Below, in pieces: positions 8,056 to 16,040 of a DNA stretch of 45,821 bases. Location: the NCBI GenBank assembly GCA_964430225.1, contig CAYSFE010000006.1, positions 1 to 45,821 on the forward strand, written 5' to 3'. How positions within the stretch are numbered: position 1 is the first letter of the stretch; every line of letters begins with the position of its first letter. Made by a program: the position numbers and the translations under genes. This stretch comes from CAYSFE01 sp964430225. GTDB lineage: Bacteria; Patescibacteriota; Dojkabacteria; GCA-016699595; JBAXKR01. The notes below the pieces were generated by a model. The model did no database searches and was not told the origin of the DNA. It saw only the letters and a program-made list of their open reading frames with translations.

Positions 8056-9106
8056 TTTTAATCATTCCATGTAAACCGTTTTCATTTAAAACAGTAGGGG
8101 AGATCTTAATAAATTCAACACGCTCATGAAATTCTTTTAAGTTATTTGCTCCTACATAACTAAATGCAGATCTAAGCCCATCATGAAAATCACTTACCAC
8201 ATCTGATACTGATCCTAATACTTCTGTTAAACCTGATCCACCTTCTACAAACTCGTTATGTTTCCCTTTATACTTTCCATCTTTTTTAGCTCTTTCCATC
8301 TTAGCTTCCATTGATGACGACCCTCTATATATTTTGTAAAGTTTTCCATCTATTACTTTTTCTTCACCAGGAGCTTCATGTGTTGAAGCAAAAACTCTAC
8401 CCATCATGAGAAAATCTGCTCCAGCTCCAAGAGCTTTAGCAAAGTCAGCAGGATGTTTTGCACCACCATCTGCCATAACTTTTTTTCCATATTCATGTGC
8501 TACTTTAGAAACATCTAATACTGCTGTAAATTGTGGTACTCCTACACCTGACTTTATTCTAGTCAAACATCCAGCTCCAGGTCCAATACCCACTTTTAAA
8601 ATGTCTACACCAGCTTCACACAAATCACGTGCAGCATCAGCAGATCCAATATTTCCACATATGACCGTGACTTTAGGATATTTCTTTTTAAATTCTTTAA
8701 CTACATCTATTGTAAATGTTGTATGTGCATGAGGAGTATCAAACATGATTACACTTGTACCTGCTTTTATGAGTGCCTCATATCTTTCTTTGTAATCCTT
8801 TGTAACACCAGTTGTTGGGATCACTAATATCTTTTTATTCTTTAATTTCTTAAATATTTTTACTTCTTCTTCAATACTCATGAACTGATGGAGTGTAGCT
8901 ATACCACCTGATTTAAAAAGGTTCTCAGCTAGTTCTTCTGAGAATACTGTATCCATATTTGCAGTGACTAGTGGAACTTTAAGTTTAATATTTGGTGTTA
9001 GATATGTAGAGGTATCTACATCTTTTCTTGATAACACTCCTGATTTCTTTGGCTTTATTAAGACATCATCATACGTGAAATATTCAGCATGTGAATCAAA
9101 AGTCAT
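8048..9106 (-). CDS. IMP dehydrogenase / GMP reductase family protein without CBS domains
   Basis: A 352-residue TIM-barrel enzyme acting on purine nucleotides (IMP to XMP, or GMP to IMP). The start FTYDDVLIKP and PLVTANMDTV are diagnostic. The catalytic loop KVGIGPGAGCLTR holds Cys180, followed by VMADGGAKHPADFAKALGAGADFLMMGR. The CBS pair of normal IMPDH is missing. The C-terminus (YRGSSSMEAKMERA, then GSVSDVVSDFHDGLRSAFSYVGA) looks more like GMP reductase than the IMPDH flap, so guaC-like activity is slightly favoured, but the assignment is open. It is followed by the molybdopterin gene with 8-bp overlap. A plausible -10 is GATACT about 30 bp upstream of the ATG. Confidence 0.9.
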   Translation of the reverse strand: MTFDSHAEYFTYDDVLIKPKKSGVLSRKDVDTSTYLTPNIKLKVPLVTANMDTVFSEELAENLFKSGGIATLHQFMSIEEEVKIFKKLKNKKILVIPTTGVTKDYKERYEALIKAGTSVIMFDTPHAHTTFTIDVVKEFKKKYPKVTVICGNIGSADAARDLCEAGVDILKVGIGPGAGCLTRIKSGVGVPQFTAVLDVSKVAHEYGKKVMADGGAKHPADFAKALGAGADFLMMGRVFASTHEAPGEEKVIDGKLYKIYRGSSSMEAKMERAKKDGKYKGKHNEFVEGGSGLTEVLGSVSDVVSDFHDGLRSAFSYVGANNLKEFHERVEFIKISPTVLNENGLHGMIKNV

Positions 9107-9166
9107 AGGAAAGGTGTTAATAGTTAACGAGAGTATCGTAACTAAAAAGGGGATAAAAGAAAAGGA

Positions 9167-9430
9167 TTAAAGACTTAGATCTTTCTTAAGCTTTTTGAAA
9201 GCTTTTTCATCTTTTCCTTGTAGGTATGTAAGAAGTCTTCTTCTTTGTCCTACAAGCTTTAATAGTCCAACACGTGAACTAATATCTTTCTTATGTGTCT
9301 TTAAATGTTCTGTAAGGAATGTAATTCTAGTAGTAAGTAAAGCAATTTGAACTTGAGGAGATCCAGTATCTTTCTCAGTTGCTGCGTACTTTTTCATAAC
9401 CTCAGATTTTGCTTTTTTTGTTAGTGCCAT
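9167..9430 (-). CDS. rpsO: 30S ribosomal protein S15
   Basis: An 87-residue primary 16S rRNA-binding protein. The segments TGSPQVQIALLTTRI, LTEHLKTHKKD, SSRVGLLKLVGQRRRLLTYL and the short basic C-terminus are full-length S15. It has a TTGACA-type promoter and a 5' leader of roughly 25 nt, in contrast with neighbouring leaderless genes; S15 leaders are autoregulated in other bacteria. It is divergent from lepB. Confidence 0.97.
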   Translation of the reverse strand: MALTKKAKSEVMKKYAATEKDTGSPQVQIALLTTRITFLTEHLKTHKKDISSRVGLLKLVGQRRRLLTYLQGKDEKAFKKLKKDLSL

Positions 9431-9460
9431 TTAAAGTTGAAATTATTTTATAACTGTATT

Positions 9461-9490
9461 ATTGTATGTCATTTGTACCTATTTTGTCAA
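9461..9490 (-). promoter_or_regulatory. rpsO promoter (TTGACA-N18-TACAAT)
   Basis: On the minus strand TTGACA (9485-9490) is 18 bp from TACAAT (9461-9466), about 30 bp before the rpsO ATG. It is one of the strongest promoter matches in the window. Confidence 0.7.
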
Positions 9491-9506
9491 TTAGTAGGCT
9501 CATTTC

Positions 9507-9535
9507 TTGTATTAATTCTAAATTAAACATATACT
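9507..9535 (+). promoter_or_regulatory. lepB promoter, leaderless
   Basis: TTGTAT (9507-9512), 17-bp spacer, TATACT (9530-9535), then exactly 6 nt to the lepB ATG. Transcription should start on the start codon. Confidence 0.6.
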
Positions 9536-9541
9536 TTAAAC

Positions 9542-10234
9542 ATGGCAACTATGTTATCTGACAACCCATTTGTAGAAGATCCAGACATATTAACAGAGAA
9601 GGCTAAAGGATCTGGTTTTGTAGACTTTTTACAGACTATTGTTATAGCTTTAGTCATAGTTCTAGTTATCTATCTCTTTATCATGACTCCTAATGAGGTA
9701 AAAGGACCATCTATGAGAGAGACATTCCAGGATAAAGAGCTACTTTTAACAAACAAAATGATTGAGCTATTCGGTGGGAAGAATTCTCCACTGTATTTCA
9801 TCTTTGGTGACTATAAAAGGGGAGATGTTGTCATTTTTCATGAATCATCAAGTAACCTTGACCTCATTAAACGTATAGTTGCAGTATCTGGAGACAAGAT
9901 AAGAATTCAAGATGGATGGGTATATATTAATGGAACTATGCTTAATGAAACATACCTGGCGGATGGTAGTGTTGATCCTACAGTTAACAACAAAGGAAGA
10001 ACAAGAGTAACAGCGGGACAGACATTTGACTATGAAGGACAAGAGATTACAGTACCCACTGGAAAATATTTTGTAATGGGAGATAATAGGAATAACTCTA
10101 AAGACTCTAGATACACAGAAGTTGGATTTTTAGATAGAGCAGATCTAAAAGGAAAGGTAGTATTTAGATACTTTCCTCTAAATAAACTTGGAGTCATTGA
10201 GGGACATACATATAAGGAGCTAGACGAAAAATAA
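9542..10234 (+). CDS. lepB: Signal peptidase I
   Basis: A 230-residue membrane-anchored serine protease that removes signal peptides from exported proteins. It has an N-terminal cytoplasmic tail, a membrane span about residues 28-48 and the catalytic region outside. Ser57 lies in VKGPSMRET and Lys110 in LIKRIVAVSGD. The conserved GDNRNNSKDSR spans residues 180-190. It is the first gene of a lepB-parB-eno run, with parB starting one base after its stop. Its substrates probably include the surface proteins encoded from 20605 onward. Confidence 0.95.
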   Translation: MATMLSDNPFVEDPDILTEKAKGSGFVDFLQTIVIALVIVLVIYLFIMTPNEVKGPSMRETFQDKELLLTNKMIELFGGKNSPLYFIFGDYKRGDVVIFHESSSNLDLIKRIVAVSGDKIRIQDGWVYINGTMLNETYLADGSVDPTVNNKGRTRVTAGQTFDYEGQEITVPTGKYFVMGDNRNNSKDSRYTEVGFLDRADLKGKVVFRYFPLNKLGVIEGHTYKELDEK

Positions 10235-10235
10235 C

Positions 10236-11120
10236 ATGAAAAAGAAAGTCATAAGAGGTGACGCACTTACAAACCTCATCAAAATAAATCCTGAATTCTC
10301 ACATGACGATACTTCAGGATATATGGGACAACTTGATATCAATAAGATACAAGCAAATCCATACCAGCCTAGAATGTATATAGATGAAGAAAAGTTAAAT
10401 CAATTAGCATCATCGATAAAAGAAAACGGAATAATAGAACCATTAATAGTTTCTCGTGCTAAAAATGATATGTACGAAATAGTAGCTGGAGAGAGAAGAT
10501 GGAGAGCAGCTAAACTTGCTAAACTTACCACAGTACCTGTTGTAGTTAGAGATACTTCTCCTCAACAGATGTTAGAACTAGCAATAATAGAAAATATTCA
10601 AAGAGCTGATCTTAATCCTCTTGAAGAAGCATATGCATTTAAACAACTACACGAGAAGTTTGGAGTCACATATACTGAAATAGCGGATAAAATTGGGTTC
10701 TCTAGACCCCTTGTAGCAAACAAAGTAAGACTTCTTGACCTTCCAGACAAAGCTAAAAATGCACTTTTAGCAGGTAAGCTTACAGAAGGACACGCAAAAG
10801 CCTTACTAGCCATTAAAGATCCAGCAACACTTGAGGCAATAATAGATAAAACACTTAAAGAAGAATTAAGTGTTAGACAAGTAGAATATATTACTCAAAG
10901 ATTAAATTTAACTAGACTTACTGGGAATAAAAAGAGGAGTCATATAAATGACAAGAGATCAACTGTCATTGAAAGCTCTATTAAAGATCACTTTAAAGGA
11001 GGGTCTGGGGTTCAATTCAGAAGAACTGAACTTGGAGGATATGTAAAAATAAATTTTAAAACTGATGAAGAGCTAGATAGTTTACTTAGAAAAATGGGAA
11101 TACCATTTAGAATAAATTAA
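10236..11120 (+). CDS. parB: ParB/Spo0J-type chromosome partitioning protein
   Basis: A 294-residue ParB CTPase/DNA clamp. The N-terminal nuclease-like domain includes NPYQPR (41-46) and GERRWRAAKLA (85-95), followed by ENIQRADLNPLEEA (119-132) and the HTH around 145-168 (TEIADKIGFSRPLVANKVRLL). The C-terminal dimerisation part extends to residue 294. It loads at parS and works with ParA in chromosome segregation; no parA is seen here. It is in an operon after lepB with a one-base gap. Confidence 0.95.
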   Translation: MKKKVIRGDALTNLIKINPEFSHDDTSGYMGQLDINKIQANPYQPRMYIDEEKLNQLASSIKENGIIEPLIVSRAKNDMYEIVAGERRWRAAKLAKLTTVPVVVRDTSPQQMLELAIIENIQRADLNPLEEAYAFKQLHEKFGVTYTEIADKIGFSRPLVANKVRLLDLPDKAKNALLAGKLTEGHAKALLAIKDPATLEAIIDKTLKEELSVRQVEYITQRLNLTRLTGNKKRSHINDKRSTVIESSIKDHFKGGSGVQFRRTELGGYVKINFKTDEELDSLLRKMGIPFRIN

Positions 11121-11135
11121 TTAATAAATACACTT

Positions 11136-12413
11136 ATGGGAAAAATAAAAGATATTGTTGCAAGAGAAATATTAGCATCGGGTGGACTTCCTACAGTGGA
11201 GGTAACAATAACTCTTCTTAATGGAGTATCAGCTGATGCTTCCATATCATATGGACTTTCTGCTGGTTCTAAAGAAGCATTTGTATTAGTAGACGAAGAT
11301 GCCAGAAGATATGCTGGTAAAGGAATGTTAAAAGCAGTTGAAAATATCAACACTGAAATTAGAGATATGCTCCTTGGAAAAGATTCTGAAGATCAAAAAG
11401 AATTAGATAACTTGATGATTAGATTAGATGGAACACCAAACAAAGCGAGACTTGGGGGAAATGCAATACTTGCTGTATCAATGGGAATAGCTAAAGTATC
11501 TGCAAAAGATAAAGGGAAAGAGCTTTACCACTACCTTAAAGATCATGTACTAGGTGATACATCAGACCAGTTCGCACTACCAAGTCCTATGATGGTAGCA
11601 ATTGAAGGAGGAAAACATGCTGATAGTACTACAGATATTCAAGAGTTCTGTATTAGTATGATAAATAAAGATATGAATGCAAAAGAAAAAGTAAGAACTG
11701 GAGAAGAGGTATATATAAAACTTGGAAAGATATTGAAGAAAGAAGGATTTTCTACAAACGTAGGAAATGAGGGAGCATACGCTCCAAATGGTATTACTAG
11801 TAACTCACTTCCTTTCGAGTTCATAACTCAAGCTATTGAAATGGCAGGATTTACACCTGGAGTTGATGTTGGGATCTCAATAGATCCAGCGGCAAGTGAA
11901 TTCTATAGGGATGGAAAATATCATTTGAAACTTGAACAAAGAGAATATTCTCCAGAAGAAATGATTAGATACTACAAACCTCTTTATGAGAACTACAGTA
12001 TAACAAGTATGGAAGATATATTATCAGAGTTTGATAAAGATGACTGGGGAGTTTTAATGAAAGCCTTTCCAAAATCATTAATAGTTGCTGATGATCTAAC
12101 AGTAACAAACTTAGAAATAATTAAAGATGTGATAGAAAAAAAGTTAGCAAATGCAGTTATCATAAAACTAAATCAGATTGGAACAGTTACGGAAACATTA
12201 GAAGCAGGAATGTATTGTAAACAAAATGGAATAGCTACAATATTCTCACACCGTGGAGGAGGGGAGAGTAATGACACTACTATGGTAGATGCTGCAGTAG
12301 CAGTAGGATCTGCATTCATTAAAGTAGGACCATCTAGAGGAGAAAGAGTGTGTAAATACAATAGACTTATGAGAATAGAAGAAGATACTCTAAAACTAAT
12401 GGCCCAAGGTTAA
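11136..12413 (+). CDS. eno: Enolase (divergent)
   Basis: A 425-residue glycolytic enzyme converting 2-phosphoglycerate to phosphoenolpyruvate. Core blocks are present: NAILAVSMGIAKVSA, GGKHADS, SIDPAASEFY, SMEDILSEFDKDDW, VIIKLNQIGTVTET and GPSRGERVCKYNRL. Several usually invariant loops differ: the N-terminal SRGNPTVE is SGGLPTVE here, GEGGFAP is NEGAYAP, and SHRSGETED is SHRGGGESNDT. Metal-binding and catalytic Lys positions appear retained, so it is probably active. It is third in the lepB-parB-eno run, 15 bp after parB, and its last 18 bp overlap the end of the convergent AbiEii gene. Confidence 0.94.
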   Translation: MGKIKDIVAREILASGGLPTVEVTITLLNGVSADASISYGLSAGSKEAFVLVDEDARRYAGKGMLKAVENINTEIRDMLLGKDSEDQKELDNLMIRLDGTPNKARLGGNAILAVSMGIAKVSAKDKGKELYHYLKDHVLGDTSDQFALPSPMMVAIEGGKHADSTTDIQEFCISMINKDMNAKEKVRTGEEVYIKLGKILKKEGFSTNVGNEGAYAPNGITSNSLPFEFITQAIEMAGFTPGVDVGISIDPAASEFYRDGKYHLKLEQREYSPEEMIRYYKPLYENYSITSMEDILSEFDKDDWGVLMKAFPKSLIVADDLTVTNLEIIKDVIEKKLANAVIIKLNQIGTVTETLEAGMYCKQNGIATIFSHRGGGESNDTTMVDAAVAVGSAFIKVGPSRGERVCKYNRLMRIEEDTLKLMAQG

Positions 12414-13025
12414 TTGTTCCATTACTTGTTTAGTTTCACTTATAAAGAATGTTTTAATATCTTCCCAATTTGTATCAATATACATTTTGGGCATAGGTTC
12501 TGTTTCTGTTTCTACAAAATATGTAAGACTTTTTAATATTGGGATTGATACCTCTGAACTTTGACTAAATTTATTTCCAAATTGTTTAATAAGACCTAAT
12601 AAGGGTAGGTGATCTTTGATAATGAAATATAGATCAATAAAGTCTTTTTTAGTGTTTCTTTGCATGATTGCAGATAGCTTCATTAATGCAATATCTAACA
12701 TTGACGCAACCTTTATCCCTCTGTACTCTAATGTATCTGAAAGAAGGGGATAGTCAAAACCAAAGAAACTAATGTTTACATTTTCAATTTTTCCGGTTAG
12801 GGTATCCTTCTTCTTATCTAAAACAGTAAAGCCTGAAAGTTTTTTAAGAAGTTCGTCTGTGTCAAAAGATTCTTTTCTAAAAAAGTCTAGGTCTATAGAT
12901 TCTCTATGTCCAAGAAGTAGAGAAAGACCTGTTCCACCAGCCAGGTAAAAATCCATCTCACGAACAATATCTGATATTTGTTCTAGAACTCTCTTTGTAT
13001 CTTTATTGATTCCTTGTTCAAACAT
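12396..13025 (-). CDS. AbiEii/AbiGii-family nucleotidyltransferase (toxin of a type IV-like TA pair)
   Basis: A 209-residue DUF1814/AbiEii-type nucleotidyltransferase. The fold signature is FYLAGGTGLSLLLGHRESIDLDFF: Gly30-Gly31 and the metal-binding Asp45-x-Asp47. A later segment MLDIALMKLSAIMQRNTKKDFIDLYFI holds the conserved Lys/Asp region. In studied AbiE systems the enzyme transfers nucleotides to tRNA ends and blocks translation, countered by a separate antitoxin. It overlaps the upstream partner gene by 43 bp, and its 3' end overlaps eno by 18 bp antisense. Confidence 0.88.
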   Translation of the reverse strand: MFEQGINKDTKRVLEQISDIVREMDFYLAGGTGLSLLLGHRESIDLDFFRKESFDTDELLKKLSGFTVLDKKKDTLTGKIENVNISFFGFDYPLLSDTLEYRGIKVASMLDIALMKLSAIMQRNTKKDFIDLYFIIKDHLPLLGLIKQFGNKFSQSSEVSIPILKSLTYFVETETEPMPKMYIDTNWEDIKTFFISETKQVMEQLTLGH

Positions 13026-13279
13026 TTAACTTTTCCCTTGTCTAAATTAAAAATATTTGACCAGAAATTAGCTGATCTTTTTGAAATATTGTTTGTAGAA
13101 TATATTGTTTCTATTACTTTTTCTCTACTAAAATTCTTAAACATCCAAGAAATATCAACAAGAGCACCATGTTCTAGTATTCTAGCTATTGTAAATTCAG
13201 GGTATTTAGAGGCATCAAATGTAGTTAAATCTATATCCCAAAAGAGGTAAGGTTTTCGAGCAATGTCTACTTTTAACAT
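12983..13279 (-). CDS. DUF6922-like antitoxin partner of AbiEii
   Basis: A 98-residue protein with a pattern seen in proteins next to AbiEii toxins: YLFWDIDLTTFDASKYPEFTIARILEHG, then DISWMFKNFSREKVIETI and NISKRSANFWSNIF. This fits a small helix-turn-helix-like protein, and I assign it as DUF6922-like from memory of the family pattern. It is upstream of and overlaps the toxin gene, as expected for coupled antitoxin expression. An extended -10 TGATATAAT ends 5 nt before the ATG. Confidence 0.7.
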   Translation of the reverse strand: MLKVDIARKPYLFWDIDLTTFDASKYPEFTIARILEHGALVDISWMFKNFSREKVIETIYSTNNISKRSANFWSNIFNLDKGKVKCLNKESIKIQREF

Positions 13280-13284
13280 ATCTA

Positions 13285-13293
13285 ATTATATCA
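13285..13293 (-). promoter_or_regulatory. Extended -10 promoter of the AbiE-type pair
   Basis: TGATATAAT (TGn plus perfect TATAAT) on the minus strand, 5 nt from the antitoxin ATG, predicts a leaderless message. Confidence 0.6.
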
Positions 13294-13320
13294 TTTTTAG
13301 GCCTTCAATTCAGCACACAA

Positions 13321-13361
13321 AAAGGGCTTTAGATAAGCATTTCTACTTCCTAAAGCCCTTT
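13321..13361 (-). terminator. Intrinsic terminator after RNase Y gene
   Basis: AAAGGGCTTTAG / CTAAAGCCCTTT form a perfect 12-bp stem around a 17-nt loop, followed by T-rich sequence on the minus strand. It separates rny from the toxin-antitoxin pair. Confidence 0.8.
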
Positions 13362-13371
13362 GCTATTTTCT

Positions 13372-14928
13372 TTATTTTGCCTGCTCTTTATATCTTGATT
13401 CTCTAATTACAATAACTGTAATTACACCAGGATATTGTTGAGTATTTTCTATTTCAAGGGCAATATCATGAGCTAAGAGTTTTGTTTCATCATCTGTTAA
13501 TTCTTCAGGTCTAACGATCACTCTTACCTCTCTACCTGCATGAATAGCAAATGTTTCTTTTACTCCCTTGTAACTATTTGCAATATCTTCTAATGCTCTA
13601 ATACGTTTTACATATTCTTCATAGTTTTCTCTTCTTGCACCAGGTCTACTTCCAGATATTGAGTCCACTATCTTAATAATCTCAGCTTCTAAGCAAGTGG
13701 ATGCTATATCGTTATGATGAGCTTCAATTGCATTAATAACTTTTGGATCCATCTTATACTTTCGAGCAATTTCTCCTGACAAGTGGTGATGAGGTTTCTT
13801 TTCATCTACCCCAGTATTCATTACCTTACCTATATCATGAAGTAAGCAGGCTAGTTTTACTGTCTTTACATCAGCTCCTATGTCTTTAGCTATACTTTCA
13901 CCCATTTGAACCATTTCTATGGTGTGTTTAGCAAGATTTTGACCATAACTGAATCTGTATTTGAATCTTCCAAGAAGTTTGATTATCTCATCAGGTAGAT
14001 TTGGAAACCCTGCAGCATATGCAAGTTCCTCTCCACTCTTTCTTAATTCTCTTGCCATATCTTCTTTAACTTTCATAACGGTCTCTTCTATTGTTCCAGG
14101 ATGAATTCTTCCGTCTTTTAGAAGTTTTTTAATAGCTATTGCAGCTACTTCTCTTCTAATTGGATCAAAACAAGATACTGTAATTATATTTGGTGCTTCA
14201 TCTACTACAACATCTACTCCTGTTAATCTCTCAATTGCCTTAATATTTCTACCTTCTTTTCCAATGATCTTACCTTTTAATTCTTCATTCTCAATAGTGA
14301 ATGTGGTATTTGTAGTATCTGCAAAGAAATCAGTTGCTCCACGTGCCATTGCATCAACAAGTATTCCTTGAGATTTCTCATCTGCTGATCTTACTATCTC
14401 AGCTTCTACTTCTTTTATCTTAGTTGCTTTCCAATTTGTTAAATCTTCTACTACATCTTTCTTTAATTCTTCAAGTGCTTGTTCTTTACTCATACCAGCT
14501 ATTTCAGCTAGTTTTACTTCTAAGGAATCTCTTATTACTTTTACATCCTTTTTAGCTTGTTCTAGAGATTTCTCACGAGCTTCTAATTTATCAAATCTCT
14601 CGTCAAGTGAATTTGTTCTTTGAATAATACCTGATTCTCTTAAATCTAGTCTCTTTTCTCTTTCATCTATCTCTTTTTGCTCATTCTTAAGCTTCTCATC
14701 TGCAACTGATCTCATTTCAAGCATTTCAGTTCTTGCTTTTAAAAGCATTTCTTTAGCCTTTAGAGATGATCTCTCAATAGCTTCTTCTTCAGTAAGAGCT
14801 TTAAACTCTTTACTATCCATCTTACTCTTAAGCTCAGCTAATTCTTTCTTACTGTTTCTGAATAGGAGAAACGCACCTATAAGTCCAGCTCCAAGGGCTG
14901 TGGCTATGACAGTCAATACAACTTCCAT
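13372..14928 (-). CDS. rny: Ribonuclease Y
   Basis: A 518-residue membrane-bound endoribonuclease that starts mRNA decay. In order: an N-terminal membrane span (residues 3-22), a long charged coiled coil (25-175), a KH RNA-binding domain with IIGKEGRNIKAIERLTGVDV (221-240), and an HD hydrolase domain with ACLLHDIGKVMN (His364-Asp365) and later EAHHND. The length matches the family. ATG at 14928 is preceded by TAGTAT with exactly 6 nt spacing. It ends just before a strong terminator and stands as a single-gene unit. Confidence 0.97.
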   Translation of the reverse strand: MEVVLTVIATALGAGLIGAFLLFRNSKKELAELKSKMDSKEFKALTEEEAIERSSLKAKEMLLKARTEMLEMRSVADEKLKNEQKEIDEREKRLDLRESGIIQRTNSLDERFDKLEAREKSLEQAKKDVKVIRDSLEVKLAEIAGMSKEQALEELKKDVVEDLTNWKATKIKEVEAEIVRSADEKSQGILVDAMARGATDFFADTTNTTFTIENEELKGKIIGKEGRNIKAIERLTGVDVVVDEAPNIITVSCFDPIRREVAAIAIKKLLKDGRIHPGTIEETVMKVKEDMARELRKSGEELAYAAGFPNLPDEIIKLLGRFKYRFSYGQNLAKHTIEMVQMGESIAKDIGADVKTVKLACLLHDIGKVMNTGVDEKKPHHHLSGEIARKYKMDPKVINAIEAHHNDIASTCLEAEIIKIVDSISGSRPGARRENYEEYVKRIRALEDIANSYKGVKETFAIHAGREVRVIVRPEELTDDETKLLAHDIALEIENTQQYPGVITVIVIRESRYKEQAK

Positions 14929-14934
14929 AAGTGT

Positions 14935-14940
14935 ATACTA
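14935..14940 (-). promoter_or_regulatory. rny -10 box (TAGTAT), leaderless
   Basis: TAGTAT is 6 nt before the rny ATG. The same hexamer at the same spacing precedes the gene at 42873. The -35 is weak. Confidence 0.45.
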
Positions 14941-14953
14941 ATAGTTTAAATTG

Positions 14954-15079
14954 GATTTTGAAAATATATGACTACACCAAAACGGCTCTAATTACGTGAA
15001 TAAATCTAGTTTTTAATTTCGACTTAATGTTTTGCTCCAAAATATTTCTTATTAAATTCATACCAAGATTTTCAAAATC
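14954..15079. repeat. Long-range inverted repeat in the rny upstream gap
   Basis: GATTTTGAAAAT (14954-14965) and ATTTTCAAAATC (15068-15079) are perfect 12-bp arms 102 nt apart. The right copy is itself a near-perfect palindrome (AGATTTTCAAAATCT). The 179-bp gap otherwise holds no ORF. It could be a terminator for 15108-15944 plus a structured RNA or a protein-binding site. Confidence 0.4.
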
Positions 15080-15107
15080 TGTTTACATTTTAACAAAAAT
15101 ATGGAAA

Positions 15108-15944
15108 TTACCCAAATTTACGGTTAAGGTAGTCTAGAAACTTGTCTATGAAGGTGGGTTCTTCTTTCTCAGAGGCTACTGATTCATATCCTTTAACTCT
15201 TAGTGTAAGCTCGTCATTCTTTGCTTTAAGTTCTTCTACAGATGCATTCTTTTGTCCTATTAATCCATTTAATTGAACTATTTCATTTTTACTGTCTTTA
15301 AGTTCTGCACTTAATTCCTCTATGCTATTTTGTTGATCAAAGAAAGATTTACGAGCTGACAACACCTCTTGAGAAGCTTTAACAATATTTGCATGTTCTT
15401 CTGATTCCACCATTTTACGAATTAACTGATCAGGTGTTATTGGAGACGTAGAAAGATACCCTAGATCGTTACTTGAAGGTTCTCGTCCTAGTATTAGGCG
15501 ATAGAGTTTCAAGATTTCTTCTTCTTTAGGGGTCTTTCCTTTAAGAGGAACTTTAACGGGAGTAAGAGGAACAGTCTTTTCATTAAGCTTTAGAACCTTT
15601 TCAAGAGATTCGATAATATGTCTTACTAATCCTTCAAAATCCTTGTATTCTTCAGATAGATATACCTTTATCTTTTTACCAACAGATTCTTCCTTACTCT
15701 CTTTATATGGAATATTTAATTTCTCAGATAGGATAGTACTTAAAATACCAGTATTTGGATCAGAAAGATTAGCAATGAGAGAAGGGGTGTCTTTAGAAAA
15801 AGAAATATCGAATATTACCTGTGATTCATCTATTTCTTTAGGATTGATTAGAACAAGAAAGCCTTTGTTATTCCCATTAGAATTAACAATATCCTTTATC
15901 TTATCTTCTAAATCAGTACGAATGTTTAAAACAATCTTTTTCAT
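15108..15944 (-). CDS. Hypothetical protein with DUF4214-like segment and coiled coil
   Basis: A 278-residue soluble protein. The N-terminal about 120 residues form an unrecognised alpha/beta domain. Residues 146-186 (KLYRLILGREPSSNDLGYL...) resemble the DUF4214 / linker-type helical repeat LYRxxLGREPdxxGlxyw found in surface-associated and glycosyltransferase-linked proteins. Residues 190-252 are a predicted coiled coil, and a short basic helix DKFLDYLNRKFG ends it. No signal peptide or membrane span. It is a monocistronic gene between rny and the unknown gene at 16041. Function unknown; a scaffold or adaptor is a guess. Confidence 0.65.
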   Translation of the reverse strand: MKKIVLNIRTDLEDKIKDIVNSNGNNKGFLVLINPKEIDESQVIFDISFSKDTPSLIANLSDPNTGILSTILSEKLNIPYKESKEESVGKKIKVYLSEEYKDFEGLVRHIIESLEKVLKLNEKTVPLTPVKVPLKGKTPKEEEILKLYRLILGREPSSNDLGYLSTSPITPDQLIRKMVESEEHANIVKASQEVLSARKSFFDQQNSIEELSAELKDSKNEIVQLNGLIGQKNASVEELKAKNDELTLRVKGYESVASEKEEPTFIDKFLDYLNRKFG

Positions 15945-16040
15945 ATTTATGTAGTAGGGGGGCAGATTTGATGGGACTATATCGTTTTACTTAAAGTATG
16001 TCAAAAGAAAGTCCTTATTTAGAAAACTTTAATTATTCAA

